In this document: positions 16,826 through 26,303 of the stretch, piece by piece
Position numbering within the stretch: position 1 is the first letter of the stretch
Layout: every line of letters starts with the position of its first letter
From: Brachybacterium sacelli
GTDB lineage: Bacteria > Actinomycetota > Actinomycetes > Actinomycetales > Dermabacteraceae
Assembly: GCF_017876545.1 (NCBI RefSeq)
Contig: NZ_JAGIOD010000001.1
Span: forward strand, 2,728,001-2,792,000
Length of the DNA stretch: 64,000 nt
Direction: 5' to 3'
Made by a program: the position numbers and the translations under genes
Notes under the pieces: generated by a model
What the model was told of the DNA's origin: nothing
The model's database searches: none
The model's input: the letters and a program-made list of their open reading frames with translations, nothing else

Positions 16826-17362
16826 TCAACGTCCCACGGGGTCGTCCACCTCGAAGGTCAGCAGGAGTGACCGGAGGGTGTCGGCGAGCGCCGTCCGACC
16901 GTCCGCGCTGAGGGGGCGGAGCAGGTCGCGCTCCGCGGCGAGCAGGCTCTCCATGGCGTCGTCGACCCGACGCACGCCCTCGGGCTGCAGACGCACCTCG
17001 ACAGCGCGACCGTCGCGAGGGCTGCGGTTCTTGCGGACCAGGCCCCGGGTGACCAGCTTGTCGATCCGGGTCGTCATGGTGCCGCTGGTGACGAGCGTCT
17101 GGTGCATGAGGGCGCCGGGGGAGAGGGCGTCGTCACCGCTGCGTCGCAGCGCGGAGAGCATGTCGAACTCCCAGCCCTCGAGCCCGGCGGCCGTGAAGGA
17201 GTCGCGGCGCGCGGTCTCCAGATAGCGGGCCAGTCGCGAGATGCGGGAGAAGACGGCCAGCGGCTCGATGTCCAGATCGCCCCGTGCCCGTTCCCAGCCC
17301 TCGATGATGCGGTCGACCTCGTCGAGGCGCGGCACGGCGGCGTCATCAGGCGTGGTGGGCAT
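16826..17362 (-). CDS. MarR family transcriptional regulator
   Basis: 178-residue winged-helix regulator. It has the helical N-terminus, LEGWEFDMLSALRRSG, the recognition region LVTSGTMTTRIDKLVTRGLV and the wing RSPRDGRAVEVRLQPEG, all typical of MarR. It lies 233 bp upstream of the ABC-F gene on the same strand, so regulation of that gene or of itself is possible but not shown. A TAGACT box six bases before the ATG predicts a leaderless transcript. The ligand cannot be inferred. Confidence 0.92.
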   Translation of the reverse strand: MPTTPDDAAVPRLDEVDRIIEGWERARGDLDIEPLAVFSRISRLARYLETARRDSFTAAGLEGWEFDMLSALRRSGDDALSPGALMHQTLVTSGTMTTRIDKLVTRGLVRKNRSPRDGRAVEVRLQPEGVRRVDDAMESLLAAERDLLRPLSADGRTALADTLRSLLLTFEVDDPVGR

Positions 17363-17368
17363 GCGCAG

Positions 17369-17374
17369 AGTCTA
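17369..17374 (-). promoter_or_regulatory. predicted -10 box (TAGACT) for the MarR gene
   Basis: On the minus strand TAGACT is followed by CTGCGC and the ATG at 17362, the same TANNNT-N6-ATG pattern as rsmI and tatD. Confidence 0.45.
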
Positions 17375-17441
17375 GGGCGCAGCCCGAGCGAGGGGGAGAG
17401 GCCGGTCCGCCTCAGGTGGTCCGTGCCACGGCACGGCGCGC

Positions 17442-18089
17442 TCAGCCCCGGGAGCCGGCGTGCAGGGACGGCGTCTTCTGCAGCGCCCCCAGCCCGTACC
17501 AGGACAGGTTCACCATGCGGGCGGCGACGATCCCCTTCGACGGTCTGCGGGACTCCAGCCACCATTGGCCCGTGTAGGCGACCATCCCCACCAGCATCTG
17601 CGCGTACATCGTCGCGTCCTGCGTGGGGTAGGAGTGCAGTTTCAGCTGGGCGGCGAGGATCTCCTCGACGCGCTGGGCGACATCGGTCAGCAGGGAGGAG
17701 AAGGTGCCGCCGGTCTGGCTGACCGGGGAGTCCCGCACCAGGATCCGGAACCCGTCCTCGTTCTCGTCGATGTAGGTCAGGAAGGCGGTCGCCGTCCGCT
17801 CCATGAGCAGACGGGGATGGGCGCGCTGGTCTCGCAGGGAGTGCTCGAGAGCGGCCAGCAGGGTGGAGACCTCACGGTCGACGACGACCGCGTAGAGCCC
17901 TTCCTTGCCGCCGAAATGCTCGTAGACGATCGGCTTGGAGACCGTCGCCCGGGAGGCGATCTCCTCGACGCTGGCCATGTCGAAGCCTCGTTCGGCGAAG
18001 ACCTGCCTGCCCACGGTCACGAGCTGCTCACGACGTTCCCGTCCCGTCATCCGGGTCGATCGACCGCGAGGGGCACCGTTCTCCACCAT
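17442..18089 (-). CDS. TetR/AcrR family transcriptional regulator
   Basis: 215-residue TetR regulator. The DNA-binding region is RREQLVTVGRQVFAERGFD, MASVEEIASRATVSKPIVYEHFGGKEGLY. The C-terminal ligand domain includes AFLTYIDENEDGFRILVRDSP and WWLESRRPSKGIVAARMVNLSW. ATG 18089 is chosen because GGGAG lies about 9 nt upstream; an upstream in-frame ATG lacks this. A TetR gene (Rv1019) also sits beside glmU-mfd in M. tuberculosis, so this is probably the conserved orthologue. Target genes unknown. Confidence 0.92.
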   Translation of the reverse strand: MVENGAPRGRSTRMTGRERREQLVTVGRQVFAERGFDMASVEEIASRATVSKPIVYEHFGGKEGLYAVVVDREVSTLLAALEHSLRDQRAHPRLLMERTATAFLTYIDENEDGFRILVRDSPVSQTGGTFSSLLTDVAQRVEEILAAQLKLHSYPTQDATMYAQMLVGMVAYTGQWWLESRRPSKGIVAARMVNLSWYGLGALQKTPSLHAGSRG

Positions 18090-18257
18090 GGCGCGAGTCT
18101 CCCACAGGCGTGGCAAGGAGCACCCGGGTTCGGCGGGGATCCGGTCCGGGCCCCCGCGGGCGGACGTTAGGATTCTTTCGCGCTCACGAAGCCTCCGCTC
18201 CCACCCGCCGACCCTTCGGAGGTCGACGCCCGTCGGACGCGGGTGCCTCGGGTGCGG

Positions 18258-18329
18258 TCCGCCATGGTGTAATCGGCAACACCTCAGATTTTGGTTCTGA
18301 AGTTTCAGGTTCGAGTCCTGATGGCGGAA
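18258..18329 (+). tRNA. tRNA-Gln (anticodon TTG)
   Basis: 72-nt cloverleaf. Acceptor arms TCCGCCA (18258-18264) and TGGCGGA (18322-18328) pair fully, with discriminator A at 18329. The anticodon stem TCAGA/TCTGA encloses the loop TTTTGGT with TTG at 18291-18293, and the T-arm has GGTTCGAGTCC. CCA is not encoded. It lies 62 bp upstream of glmU in the same direction. Confidence 0.97.
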
Positions 18330-18391
18330 CGCTCACCGCCGTGCAGGTGGTGTCGCCGCACAACACCCGTCGATCCCGAGGAGCTGCCGAC

Positions 18392-19891
18392 GTGGAATCC
18401 CCCGCCCCCGCCGCTGTCATCGTTCTGGCCGCAGGCGCCGGGACCCGTATGAAGTCCCGGACGCCGAAGGTCCTCCACGAGATCGGGGGCAGATCCCTCC
18501 TCGTGCACGCGGTCACCGCCGCCGAGGGCACCGGCCCCTCCGAACTGGTCGTGGTGCTCCGCCACGAGCGGGACCGGGTCGCCGAGCACCTCGCCGAGCA
18601 CGCCTCCGAGGTGGCCGTCGCCGATCAAGACGAGATCCCCGGCACCGGTCGCGCCGTCCAGTGCGGCCTCGAGCAGGTCACCGCGAGCGAAGGCACGGTA
18701 CTGGTCACCTACGGCGACGTGCCCCTGCTGGACCCGGCGACCCTGAGGGAGCTCGTCGGCGCCCATGAGGACGCGGGAGCCGCGGTCACCGTGCTGACCG
18801 CCCGGGTCCCCGACCCCGGCGGGTACGGCCGCATCCTGCGCAGCGACGACGGCACCGAGGTGCTCGGCATCGTCGAGCACAAGGACGCGACCGACGAGCA
18901 GCGCGGGATCGACGAGATCAACTCCGGCATCTACGCCTTCGACGTGGCCGTGCTGCGGGACGCCCTGGGACGCATCACGAGCGACAACGCCCAGGGCGAG
19001 CTGTACCTCACCGACGTGCTCTCGATCGCTCGGGCCGATGGCCGCTCCGTGCGCGCAGTCGTCACCCAGGACGTGATGATGGTCGAGGGTGTCAACGACC
19101 GCGTCCAGCTCTCCCAGCTCGGCGCCGAGATGAACCGCCGCACCCTCGAGCGCCACATGCGAGCCGGGGTCACGATCGTCGACCCGTCCACGACCTGGAT
19201 CGACGCCGACGTCGCGATCGCCCAGGACGCGGTGATCCTGCCGGGCGTCCAGCTGCACGGCGCGACCGATATCGGCGCGGACGCCGTGATCGGCCCCGAC
19301 ACGACGTTGCGGGACACCGAGGTCGGCGCCGGCGCCGAGGTGGTCCGCTCCCATGCGGTGCTCGCGGTGGTCGGCGCGGAGGCGAGCGTCGGCCCCTTCT
19401 CCTACCTGCGGGCGGGCACCGACCTCGGCGTGAAGGGCAAGATCGGTGGTTTCGTCGAGACCAAGAACGCGCAGATCGGCCAGGGCGCGAAGGTCCCGCA
19501 CCTCAGCTACGTGGGCGACGCCGAGATCGGCGAGGGCACCAACATCGGTGCGGCGACGATCTTCGCCAACTACGACGGCGTGACGAAGAGCCGCACCAGC
19601 GTCGGCAAGCACGTGCGCGTCGGCTCCGACAACGTGCTCGTCGCACCGGTCACGATCGGCGACGGCGCGGCCACCGGAGCCGGGACCATCGTGCGCAAGG
19701 ACGTTCCCCCGGGTGCGCTGGGAGTGAACGCGGTCTCGCAGCGGAACGTGGAAGGATGGACCCTGCGACGCCGCGCGGGGACCGCGGCCGAGGACGCGGC
19801 ACGCGCCGCCCTTGACTCGGCGGACCGGTCCGCTGCCGATGCGCCGGCCAGTACAGATGCCGAGGAGCACAAGGAGCACGAGCAGCGATGA
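18392..19891 (+). CDS. glmU: bifunctional UDP-GlcNAc pyrophosphorylase / GlcN-1-P N-acetyltransferase
   Basis: 499-residue GlmU, which acetylates glucosamine-1-phosphate and uridylylates it to UDP-GlcNAc for peptidoglycan. The N-terminal nucleotidyltransferase has VLAAGAGTRMKS (residues 11-22) and the metal-binding YGDVPLL. The C-terminal left-handed beta-helix has many hexapeptide repeats (IGADAVIGPDTTL, VGPFSYLRAGTDLG) and catalytic-site segments KVPHLSYVGDAEIG and GAATIFANYDG. GTG 18392 is chosen because GAGGAG lies 8 nt upstream and the conserved domain begins at residue 8; the frame is open further upstream through the tRNA, which cannot be coding. An ATGA overlap couples it to prs. Confidence 0.97.
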   Translation: MESPAPAAVIVLAAGAGTRMKSRTPKVLHEIGGRSLLVHAVTAAEGTGPSELVVVLRHERDRVAEHLAEHASEVAVADQDEIPGTGRAVQCGLEQVTASEGTVLVTYGDVPLLDPATLRELVGAHEDAGAAVTVLTARVPDPGGYGRILRSDDGTEVLGIVEHKDATDEQRGIDEINSGIYAFDVAVLRDALGRITSDNAQGELYLTDVLSIARADGRSVRAVVTQDVMMVEGVNDRVQLSQLGAEMNRRTLERHMRAGVTIVDPSTTWIDADVAIAQDAVILPGVQLHGATDIGADAVIGPDTTLRDTEVGAGAEVVRSHAVLAVVGAEASVGPFSYLRAGTDLGVKGKIGGFVETKNAQIGQGAKVPHLSYVGDAEIGEGTNIGAATIFANYDGVTKSRTSVGKHVRVGSDNVLVAPVTIGDGAATGAGTIVRKDVPPGALGVNAVSQRNVEGWTLRRRAGTAAEDAARAALDSADRSAADAPASTDAEEHKEHEQR

Positions 19892-20868
19892 GCGGAATCG
19901 TCACCACGGGGGAGAAGCGGCTGGTCCTCGCCTCGGGCAGGGCCCATTCGGTCCTCGCGCAGGAGGTTGCCGAGGAACTCGGCGTCGAGGTGCTCCCCAT
20001 GGACGCCTGGGACTTCGCCAACGGGGAGATCTACGTGCGCTACGGCGAGTCCGTGCGCGGCACCGACGTCTTCGTGCTGCAGTCGCATCCCGCGCCCATC
20101 AACACGTGGGTGATGGAGCACTTGATCATGATCGACGCGCTCAAGCGCGCGTCGGCCAAGCGGATCACCGCGATCGCCCCGAGCTTTCCGTACGCCCGCC
20201 AGGACAAGAAGCACCGCGGCCGCGAACCGATCTCCGCCCGGCTGGTCGCCGACATGTACGAGACCGCCGGCATCGACCGCATGATCTCCGTCGACCTCCA
20301 CGCGCCGCAGGTGCAGGGCTACTTCAACCGCCCGCTCGACCACCTGATGGCGCTGCCGATCCTGGCCGATTACATCCAGAAGAAGTACGGCGAGGAGGAC
20401 ATCGCCGTGGTCTCCCCGGATGCCGGTCGGATCCGCGTGGCCGAGCAGTGGGCCAAGAAGCTCGGTGGCGTGAACCTCGCCTTCATCCACAAGTCCCGGG
20501 ATTCCACGCGACCCAACCAGGCCGTCGCCAAGCGCGTGATCGGCGACGTCGAGGGCAAGACCTGCATCCTGGTCGACGACATGATCGACACCGCCGGCAC
20601 GATCGTGCAGGCTTCCGATGCCCTGATCGCGAACGGGGCGAACTCGGTGATCATCGCGACCACGCACGCGATCCTCTCGGACCCCGCGACCGAGCGGCTC
20701 AAGAGCAGCTCGGTGCGCGAGGTCGTGTGCACCAATACCCTGCCGGTCCCCGCCGAGAAGCAGTTCGACCGCCTCACCCAGCTGTCGATCGCCCCGCTGC
20801 TGGCGCGGGCGATCCGGGCAGTCTTCGACGACGGCTCCGTCACCAGCCTGTTCGACGGTGAAGTCTGA
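19888..20868 (+). CDS. prs: ribose-phosphate diphosphokinase
   Basis: 326-residue PRPP synthetase (ribose-5-phosphate plus ATP to PRPP and AMP), which feeds purine, pyrimidine, His, Trp and NAD synthesis. Visible are FANGEIYVRYGESVRGTDVF, the FPYARQDKKHRGREPISA ATP-binding loop, VDLHAPQVQGYF and the PRPP-binding ILVDDMIDTAGTI. Length is normal. The ATGA overlap with glmU and the glmU-prs-rplY order agree with other actinobacteria. A perfect 24-bp inverted repeat follows 38 bp after the stop. Confidence 0.97.
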   Translation: MSGIVTTGEKRLVLASGRAHSVLAQEVAEELGVEVLPMDAWDFANGEIYVRYGESVRGTDVFVLQSHPAPINTWVMEHLIMIDALKRASAKRITAIAPSFPYARQDKKHRGREPISARLVADMYETAGIDRMISVDLHAPQVQGYFNRPLDHLMALPILADYIQKKYGEEDIAVVSPDAGRIRVAEQWAKKLGGVNLAFIHKSRDSTRPNQAVAKRVIGDVEGKTCILVDDMIDTAGTIVQASDALIANGANSVIIATTHAILSDPATERLKSSSVREVVCTNTLPVPAEKQFDRLTQLSIAPLLARAIRAVFDDGSVTSLFDGEV

Positions 20869-20906
20869 TCGACGTACTGCGAGCGTCTCCCTCCATCGAG
20901 CTCCAT

Positions 20907-20963
20907 CGAGATCGACATGGGGACCACTTTTCGTCACGCAAAGTGGTCCCCATGTCGATCTCG
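20907..20963. repeat. perfect 24-bp inverted repeat downstream of prs
   Basis: Left arm 20907-20930 (CGAGATCGACATGGGG and onward) and right arm 20940-20963 are exact reverse complements separated by a 9-nt loop (TCGTCACGC). The central part reads GGGGACCACTTT / AAAGTGGTCCCC. It may act as the prs terminator, but at 24 bp without mismatch it is longer than the other terminators here and could be a dispersed repeat. Confidence 0.9.
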
Positions 20964-21243
20964 ACCTGCCGTCACGGCGAGAGAGTCGATTGATCGGGGC
21001 GATACAGGGCGCGCTCGCTCTACTTCCCGGCAGCAGAGGCGCGGGACTCCTGGGCGCTCCGCGATGACCGTCACGTCAACGGGCGTCCGCTCCTGACCGC
21101 GTGCTATCCTCACCGGGTCACTTCGGCGAGGGAGCGGGCACCATGCCCCTCCGTGATCGACGCGGTGCGGATATCGGGAGGAGTCTCCCGAGCCCCGTGG
21201 CGTCGCTCATCGTCGAGCAACCGCATCCACGAGGAGCACCAAC
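20964..21243. other. non-coding region before rplY
   Basis: Together with the inverted repeat this is a 375-bp gene-free gap. No protein gene is supported. TATCCT at 21105-21110 could be a -10 box for rplY but no -35 hexamer fits at 16-18 bp. AGGAG lies 9 nt before the rplY ATG. Confidence 0.4.
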
Positions 21244-21876
21244 ATGGCTGAGAAGCTGAACGTCGAGCTGCGCGAAGGCTTCGGCAAGGGCGCTGCCCGC
21301 CGTCTCCGCGCCGAGCAGCGCGTCCCCGCCGTCCTGTACGGCCACGGCGAGGCCCCGATCCACCTCTCCCTGCCGGGCCACGAGACCGCACTCGCCGCTC
21401 GTAATCCCAACGCCCTGCTCGAGCTCGCGCTCGCCGACGGCACCCAGCACCTGGCCCTCATCAAGGAGATCCAACGTCACCCGCTCAAGCGGAGCCTGAC
21501 CCACCTCGACCTGATCACCGTCCGTCGTGGCGAGAAGGTCGAGGTCGACATCCCGGTCTCCGTCTCCGGCGAGCCCGTCGCCCCGGCCATCGCCGTCGTC
21601 GACCTGCAGGCCCTGACCCTCTCCGTCGACGCGCTCCACGTCCCCGAGCACGTCGAGATCTCGGTCGAGGAGGCCGAGGACGGCTTCCAGCTCTTCGCCG
21701 GCGACGTCACCCTGCCGGGCGACGCGGAGCTGGTCACCGACGCCGAGCTGCTCGTCGTCTCCGTCCAGACCCCGCGCGTCGAGGAGGAGCCCGAGACCGA
21801 GGAGTCCGAGGAGGGCGCCGTGGCCTCGGACGAGGAGAGCACCGAGGGTTCCGAGGAGTCCTCCGAGCAGGAGTGA
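21244..21876 (+). CDS. rplY: 50S ribosomal protein L25/general stress protein Ctc
   Basis: 210-residue long form of L25 (Ctc/TL5), which binds 5S rRNA. The N-terminal 5S-binding domain has LREGFGKGAARRLRAEQRVPAVLYGHGE and the HLALIKEIQRHPLKRSLTHLDL segment. The second beta-rich domain covers about residues 100-185, and an acidic Glu/Ser tail of about 30 residues follows. AGGAGCACCAAC precedes the ATG. A strong hairpin at 21942-21972 ends the transcript before pth. Gene order rplY-pth is conserved. Confidence 0.96.
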   Translation: MAEKLNVELREGFGKGAARRLRAEQRVPAVLYGHGEAPIHLSLPGHETALAARNPNALLELALADGTQHLALIKEIQRHPLKRSLTHLDLITVRRGEKVEVDIPVSVSGEPVAPAIAVVDLQALTLSVDALHVPEHVEISVEEAEDGFQLFAGDVTLPGDAELVTDAELLVVSVQTPRVEEEPETEESEEGAVASDEESTEGSEESSEQE

Positions 21877-21941
21877 CCCGTCCGAGCGGAACCTGACGCG
21901 GCCACGGTCCCGTCGGCCGCTCGTTACCTCACACCCATCGC

Positions 21942-21972
21942 CCGGGGCGTCGCGCACTGCGCGGCGCCCCGG
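21942..21972 (+). terminator. terminator hairpin after rplY
   Basis: Arms 21942-21955 and 21959-21972 form a 14-bp stem with one U-G wobble and an ACT loop. The core TCGCGCACTGCGCGGCG is identical to that of the ndh terminator at 32322-32346. Confidence 0.8.
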
Positions 21973-22076
21973 TACGGTGTCCGGGGCCGGTGGGCGCCCC
22001 GAGGGCCCCGGCCGGGACCAGGCCGCGCCGGCAGGAGATCCGGCGGCGGCGTCGACGCTGCAGCGAGGAGCAGTCC

Positions 22077-22691
22077 ATGACCGTGAGCGACCGTCGACAC
22101 GGGCCGCACCTGGTGGTGGGGCTCGGCAATCCCGGCCCGAAGTATGCCGCGACCCGGCACAACATCGGTCAGATGGTGCTCGACCACATCGCGGACGCTG
22201 CGGGGGCCCGCTTCGCGGCCGCACGCCGCGCCCAGGCCGTCGTGGTCGAAGGGTGCCTCGGCCTGCCCGGCGCCGACGAGCGGGTGGTCCTCGCCAAGAC
22301 CACCACGTTCATGAACGTCTCGGGCGGTCCCGTGAAGGGCCTCGCGGCCTATTACGACATTCCTCCGGAGCGTATCGTCGTCGTCCACGACGAGGTCGAC
22401 ATCCCCTTCGACACCCTGCGGATGAAGCGTGGTGGCGGAGAGGGCGGGCACAACGGTCTGCGCGACATCACCAAGGCGCTGGGCACCAAGGACTATCTGC
22501 GCGTCCGCGTCGGCGTGGGCCGCCCCGCCGGAGGGCGGGACACCGCCGACCACGTCCTCGCCCCGTTCTCCGCGACCGAGCGCAAGACCCTCGAGCTGCT
22601 GATCGCGGACGCCGCCGATGCGGTGGAGGCCGTGGTCCTCGAGGGCCTCACCGCCTCCCAGCAGCGATTCCACTCCAAAGAGGCACGATGA
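22077..22691 (+). CDS. pth: peptidyl-tRNA hydrolase
   Basis: 204-residue Pth, which frees tRNAs from prematurely released peptidyl-tRNA. The sequence [17 protein letters not shown] carries catalytic His28. TTFMNVSGG supplies the substrate Asn, and HDEVDIPF plus [15 protein letters not shown] complete the active site. ATG 22077 follows GCGAGGAG. An upstream in-frame extension is Arg-rich without similarity and was rejected. The ATGA overlap with mfd indicates coupling. Confidence 0.97.
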   Translation: MTVSDRRHGPHLVVGLGNPGPKYAATRHNIGQMVLDHIADAAGARFAAARRAQAVVVEGCLGLPGADERVVLAKTTTFMNVSGGPVKGLAAYYDIPPERIVVVHDEVDIPFDTLRMKRGGGEGGHNGLRDITKALGTKDYLRVRVGVGRPAGGRDTADHVLAPFSATERKTLELLIADAADAVEAVVLEGLTASQQRFHSKEAR

Positions 22692-25600
22692 CCACGAACA
22701 CGCTTCCCGCCACGGCGACCCGCGCCCCGCTGCGCCCGCTGCTCGAGCAGCTGGCCGACGGACGCGACCTCACCGCCCTGCGCGACCTCGTCGAGGAGGG
22801 CTCGAGCTCCGGCGAGGGCGGCAGCATCGTCGCCGCGACCGGGCTGTTCCCCTTCGCCGTCGCCGACCTCGCCCGTCGCGCCACCGCGGAGAACCCGCTC
22901 GTGGTCGTCACCCCGACCACCCGCGCGCTCCAGGACCTCCGGGCGGCGCTGTCGGTGCTGATCGGCATCGAGCACGTCGCCGAGCTGCCCGCCTGGGAGA
23001 CGCTCCCGCACGAGCGTCTGTCCCCTCGCGCGGACACCGTCGCGGCCCGATTGGCCACCCTGCGACGGATCGCCCATCCCGAGTCCGAGGACCCGGTGCA
23101 CGTGCTGCTGATGCCGGTGCGCTCACTGCTGCAGCCGATCGCGAAGGGCCTCGGCGACCTGCGGGCGGTGCGCGCCGCCGTCGGCGACGTCCATCCCCTC
23201 GACGACCTCGTGCGTGACCTCGCAGACGCCGCCTACGCGCGCGTGGACATGGTCGAGAAGCGCGGCGAGTTCGCGGTGCGCGGCGGGATCCTCGACGTCT
23301 TCCCGCCCACCGAGCCGCACCCGGTCCGCGTGGACCTCTTCGGCGACGAGATCGACGACGTGCGCTACTTCTCCGTGGCCGATCAGCGGTCCCTGGACCC
23401 GGCCCCGCGCGGGCTCGACGCCCCGCCGTGCCGCGAGATCCTGCTGACCCCGGCGGTGCGCGAGCGCGCCCGCACCGCGGCCGAGGAGCTGCCCGGAGCC
23501 CGCGACCTGCTGCTGCGCATCGCCGACGGGATCGCCGCCGACGGCATGGAGTCGCTCAGCCCGGTCCTGGTCGACGGCATGGAGCAGGTCGCCGACGTCC
23601 TCCCCGCCGGGGCCCGCTTCCTGGTGCTCGATCCCGAGCGCGCCCGCGCCCGCGCCGAGGAGCTGGTCGCCACCACCGACGAGTTCCTCGCCGCCGCCTG
23701 GTCCAGCGCCGCGGCCGGGGGAGGCCTGCCCCTCGACGTGGGTGCGGCGAGCTTCGTACCGCTGGCCGAGGCGAAGGGCCATGCTCGCGAGGGCGGACGC
23801 CCGTGGTTCACCCTTGCCGCTTTCGGCCTGGACGCCGACGTCGACCTCACCACCGGCGCCCGCACCCATCCCGGGTACTCCGGCAAACCGGGAGACGCCG
23901 CCAAGGACCTCGAGACGCGACGCGCGGACGGCTGGAGCGTCGTGGCCACCATGGTCGGGCCCGGAGGTGCGCGCCACGTCGCGGAGAACCTCCGCGCCGA
24001 GGGCATGCCGGCCGTGTTCGCCCCCGACCTCGAGGGACCGGTCGCCGGCGGCGAGGCGGTCGTGACCGTCGGCCCCTTCCCCGACGGCCTCGTCGTCGAG
24101 GACCTGCGACTGGTCCTCGCCTCCGAGCGCGACCTGACGGGCAAGTCCGGGGCCCGCCGCGGCGAGGAGCGCAAGATGCCCTCGCGGCGGCGCAACGTCG
24201 TCGACCCGCTGCAGCTGCGGCCCGGCGACCACGTCGTCCATGCCCATCACGGCGTCGGCCGCTTCGTCGAGATGACCAGCCGCACCGTCGGCACCGGTGC
24301 GAAGCGCACCACCCGCGAGTACCTGGTCATCGAGTACGCCCCGTCCAAGAAGGGCCATCCCGGGGACCGCCTCTACGTCCCCAGCGACCAGCTCGACCAG
24401 GTCACCAAGTACGTGGGCGGCGAGGAGCCGAGCGTCAACCGCATGGGCGGAGCCGACTGGGCGAAGACCAAGTCCCGCGCCCGCAAGGCCATCCGGGAGA
24501 TCGCCGACGAGTTGGTGCGCCTGTACTCCGCCCGACAGTCCGCCCCCGGTCATCCCTTCGGTCCCGACACCCCGTGGCAGCGTGAGCTCGAGGACGCCTT
24601 CGAGTTCGTCGAGACCCCGGATCAGCTCTCCACCCTCGATGACGTCAAGTCCGACATGGAGAAGACCGTCCCGATGGACCGGCTGATCCTCGGCGACGTC
24701 GGCTACGGCAAGACCGAGATCGCGGTGCGGGCCGCGTTCAAGGCCGTCCAGGACGGCAAGCAGGTGGCCGTCCTGGCCCCGACCACGCTGCTGGCCCAGC
24801 AGCACCTGGACACCTTCGCCGAGAGGTACATCGGATTCCCGGTCACGGTGCGGGGGCTCTCGCGCTTCCAGAGCCCCGCCGACTCCGAGCGGACCATCGA
24901 GGGGATCGCCGACGGCAGCGTCGACATCGTCATCGGCACCCACCGTCTGCTGACCGGCAACGTGCGCTTCAAGGACCTCGGTCTGCTGATCGTCGACGAG
25001 GAGCAGCGCTTCGGCGTCGAGCACAAGGAGACCCTGAAGGCGCTGCGCACGGACGTCGATGTGCTGGCGATGTCCGCCACCCCGATCCCGCGCACCCTGG
25101 AGATGGCCGTCACCGGCATCCGGGAGATGTCGATCCTGGCCACCCCGCCGGAGGAGCGACACCCGGTGCTCACCTACGTGGGCGCCCAGGAGGACAAGCA
25201 GGTCACCGCCGCTATCCGCCGTGAGCTGCTGCGCGAGGGCCAGGTCTTCTACATCCACAACCGGGTCGAGGACATCGATCGGGTCGCCGCGCACCTGCGT
25301 GAGCTGGTGCCCGACGCCCGGGTCCAGGTCGCCCACGGCAAGATGAACGAGGCGCAGCTGGAGCGGGTCATCATCGACTTCTGGGAGCGCGACTTCGACG
25401 TGCTGGTGTGCACCACCATCGTCGAGACCGGGCTGGACATCGCCAACGCCAACACCCTGATCGTCGAGAACGCCGACAAGTTCGGGCTCTCCCAGCTGCA
25501 TCAGCTGCGCGGTCGCGTCGGACGGTCGAGCGAGCGTGCCTACGCCTACTTCCTCTACAACGCCTCCAAGCCGCTGACGGAGACCGCGCACGATCGCCTC

Positions 25601-26293
25601 ACCACCCTCGCGACCAACACCGACCTCGGTGCCGGCATGCAGGTCGCGATGAAGGACCTCGAGATCCGCGGGGCCGGGAACCTGCTGGGGGGCGAGCAGT
25701 CCGGGCACATCGCCGGGGTCGGCTTCGACCTCTACGTGCGCATGGTGGGGGAGGCCGTGGCCGCCTTCCGCGGCGAGTCCGCCGCCCCCGAGAAGGAGAT
25801 CCGGGTCGAGCTGCCGCTGGACGCCCACGTCCCGCACGACTACATCGGTTCCGAACGACTCCGGCTGGAGGCCTACTCCAAGCTCTCCGCGGTGCGCGAG
25901 GTCTCCGAGATCGACCAGATCCGGGCCGAGCTCACCGACCGCTACGGCGCGCCGCCCGAGCCCGTCGAGGTGCTGCTGGACGTGGCGCGCTTCCGGATCG
26001 ACGCCCGGACGGCCGGCGTGGACGAGGTGCAGGCCCAGGGCAAGATGATCCGCTTCGCCCACCTCGAGGTGCCCGACTCCGCCGCGATGCGGATGAAGCG
26101 CCTCTACCCGGGCACCCTGCTCAAGCCCGCCACCCGCCAGGTGCTGGTGCCCCGGCCCATGACCTCCCGCTTCGGCGGCACGGAGCTGCGTGACCACGAG
26201 CTGCTGGAGTGGGCCCGTCAGGTGCTGCGCACTCTGGTGCCCGCGGCGGCCGACGCGATGACGCCGCCCACGATCGAGGGCACAGCGCAGTAA
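22688..26293 (+). CDS. mfd: transcription-repair coupling factor
   Basis: 1201-residue Mfd, which removes stalled RNA polymerase and recruits UvrA. The N-terminal UvrB-like module includes [15 protein letters not shown]. The RNA-polymerase-interaction domain starts near [13 protein letters not shown] (about residue 515). The translocase motor has Walker [10 protein letters not shown], the [12 protein letters not shown] box, [31 protein letters not shown] and [11 protein letters not shown]-terminal TRCF domain follows. Length is typical for actinobacteria. ATG 22688 overlaps the pth stop; the frame is open far upstream through pth, so this start relies on the overlap and the conserved beginning. 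Confidence 0.97.
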   Translation: MTTNTLPATATRAPLRPLLEQLADGRDLTALRDLVEEGSSSGEGGSIVAATGLFPFAVADLARRATAENPLVVVTPTTRALQDLRAALSVLIGIEHVAELPAWETLPHERLSPRADTVAARLATLRRIAHPESEDPVHVLLMPVRSLLQPIAKGLGDLRAVRAAVGDVHPLDDLVRDLADAAYARVDMVEKRGEFAVRGGILDVFPPTEPHPVRVDLFGDEIDDVRYFSVADQRSLDPAPRGLDAPPCREILLTPAVRERARTAAEELPGARDLLLRIADGIAADGMESLSPVLVDGMEQVADVLPAGARFLVLDPERARARAEELVATTDEFLAAAWSSAAAGGGLPLDVGAASFVPLAEAKGHAREGGRPWFTLAAFGLDADVDLTTGARTHPGYSGKPGDAAKDLETRRADGWSVVATMVGPGGARHVAENLRAEGMPAVFAPDLEGPVAGGEAVVTVGPFPDGLVVEDLRLVLASERDLTGKSGARRGEERKMPSRRRNVVDPLQLRPGDHVVHAHHGVGRFVEMTSRTVGTGAKRTTREYLVIEYAPSKKGHPGDRLYVPSDQLDQVTKYVGGEEPSVNRMGGADWAKTKSRARKAIREIADELVRLYSARQSAPGHPFGPDTPWQRELEDAFEFVETPDQLSTLDDVKSDMEKTVPMDRLILGDVGYGKTEIAVRAAFKAVQDGKQVAVLAPTTLLAQQHLDTFAERYIGFPVTVRGLSRFQSPADSERTIEGIADGSVDIVIGTHRLLTGNVRFKDLGLLIVDEEQRFGVEHKETLKALRTDVDVLAMSATPIPRTLEMAVTGIREMSILATPPEERHPVLTYVGAQEDKQVTAAIRRELLREGQVFYIHNRVEDIDRVAAHLRELVPDARVQVAHGKMNEAQLERVIIDFWERDFDVLVCTTIVETGLDIANANTLIVENADKFGLSQLHQLRGRVGRSSERAYAYFLYNASKPLTETAHDRLTTLATNTDLGAGMQVAMKDLEIRGAGNLLGGEQSGHIAGVGFDLYVRMVGEAVAAFRGESAAPEKEIRVELPLDAHVPHDYIGSERLRLEAYSKLSAVREVSEIDQIRAELTDRYGAPPEPVEVLLDVARFRIDARTAGVDEVQAQGKMIRFAHLEVPDSAAMRMKRLYPGTLLKPATRQVLVPRPMTSRFGGTELRDHELLEWARQVLRTLVPAAADAMTPPTIEGTAQ

Positions 26294-26296
26294 CCT
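26291..26296 (+). promoter_or_regulatory. predicted -10 box (TAACCT) for mazG
   Basis: TAACCT starts with the TAA stop codon of mfd and is followed by seven bases and the GTG at 26304. A leaderless mazG transcript is predicted, independent of read-through from mfd. Confidence 0.35.
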
Positions 26297-26303
26297 CGCC
26301 CCT

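Noticed and set aside
16593..16829. Small minus-strand open frame between the ABC-F and MarR genes
   Set aside because: Ser/Pro/Arg-rich composition without a ribosome-binding site or conserved motif. It looks like random high-GC reading.
18110..18391. N-terminal extension of glmU through the tRNA-Gln gene
   Set aside because: The frame happens to be open, but the tRNA is certain and a ribosome-binding site precedes GTG 18392.
20858..21067. Short plus-strand open frame across the inverted repeat after prs
   Set aside because: It reads through the palindrome, has no recognisable similarity and lacks a ribosome-binding site.
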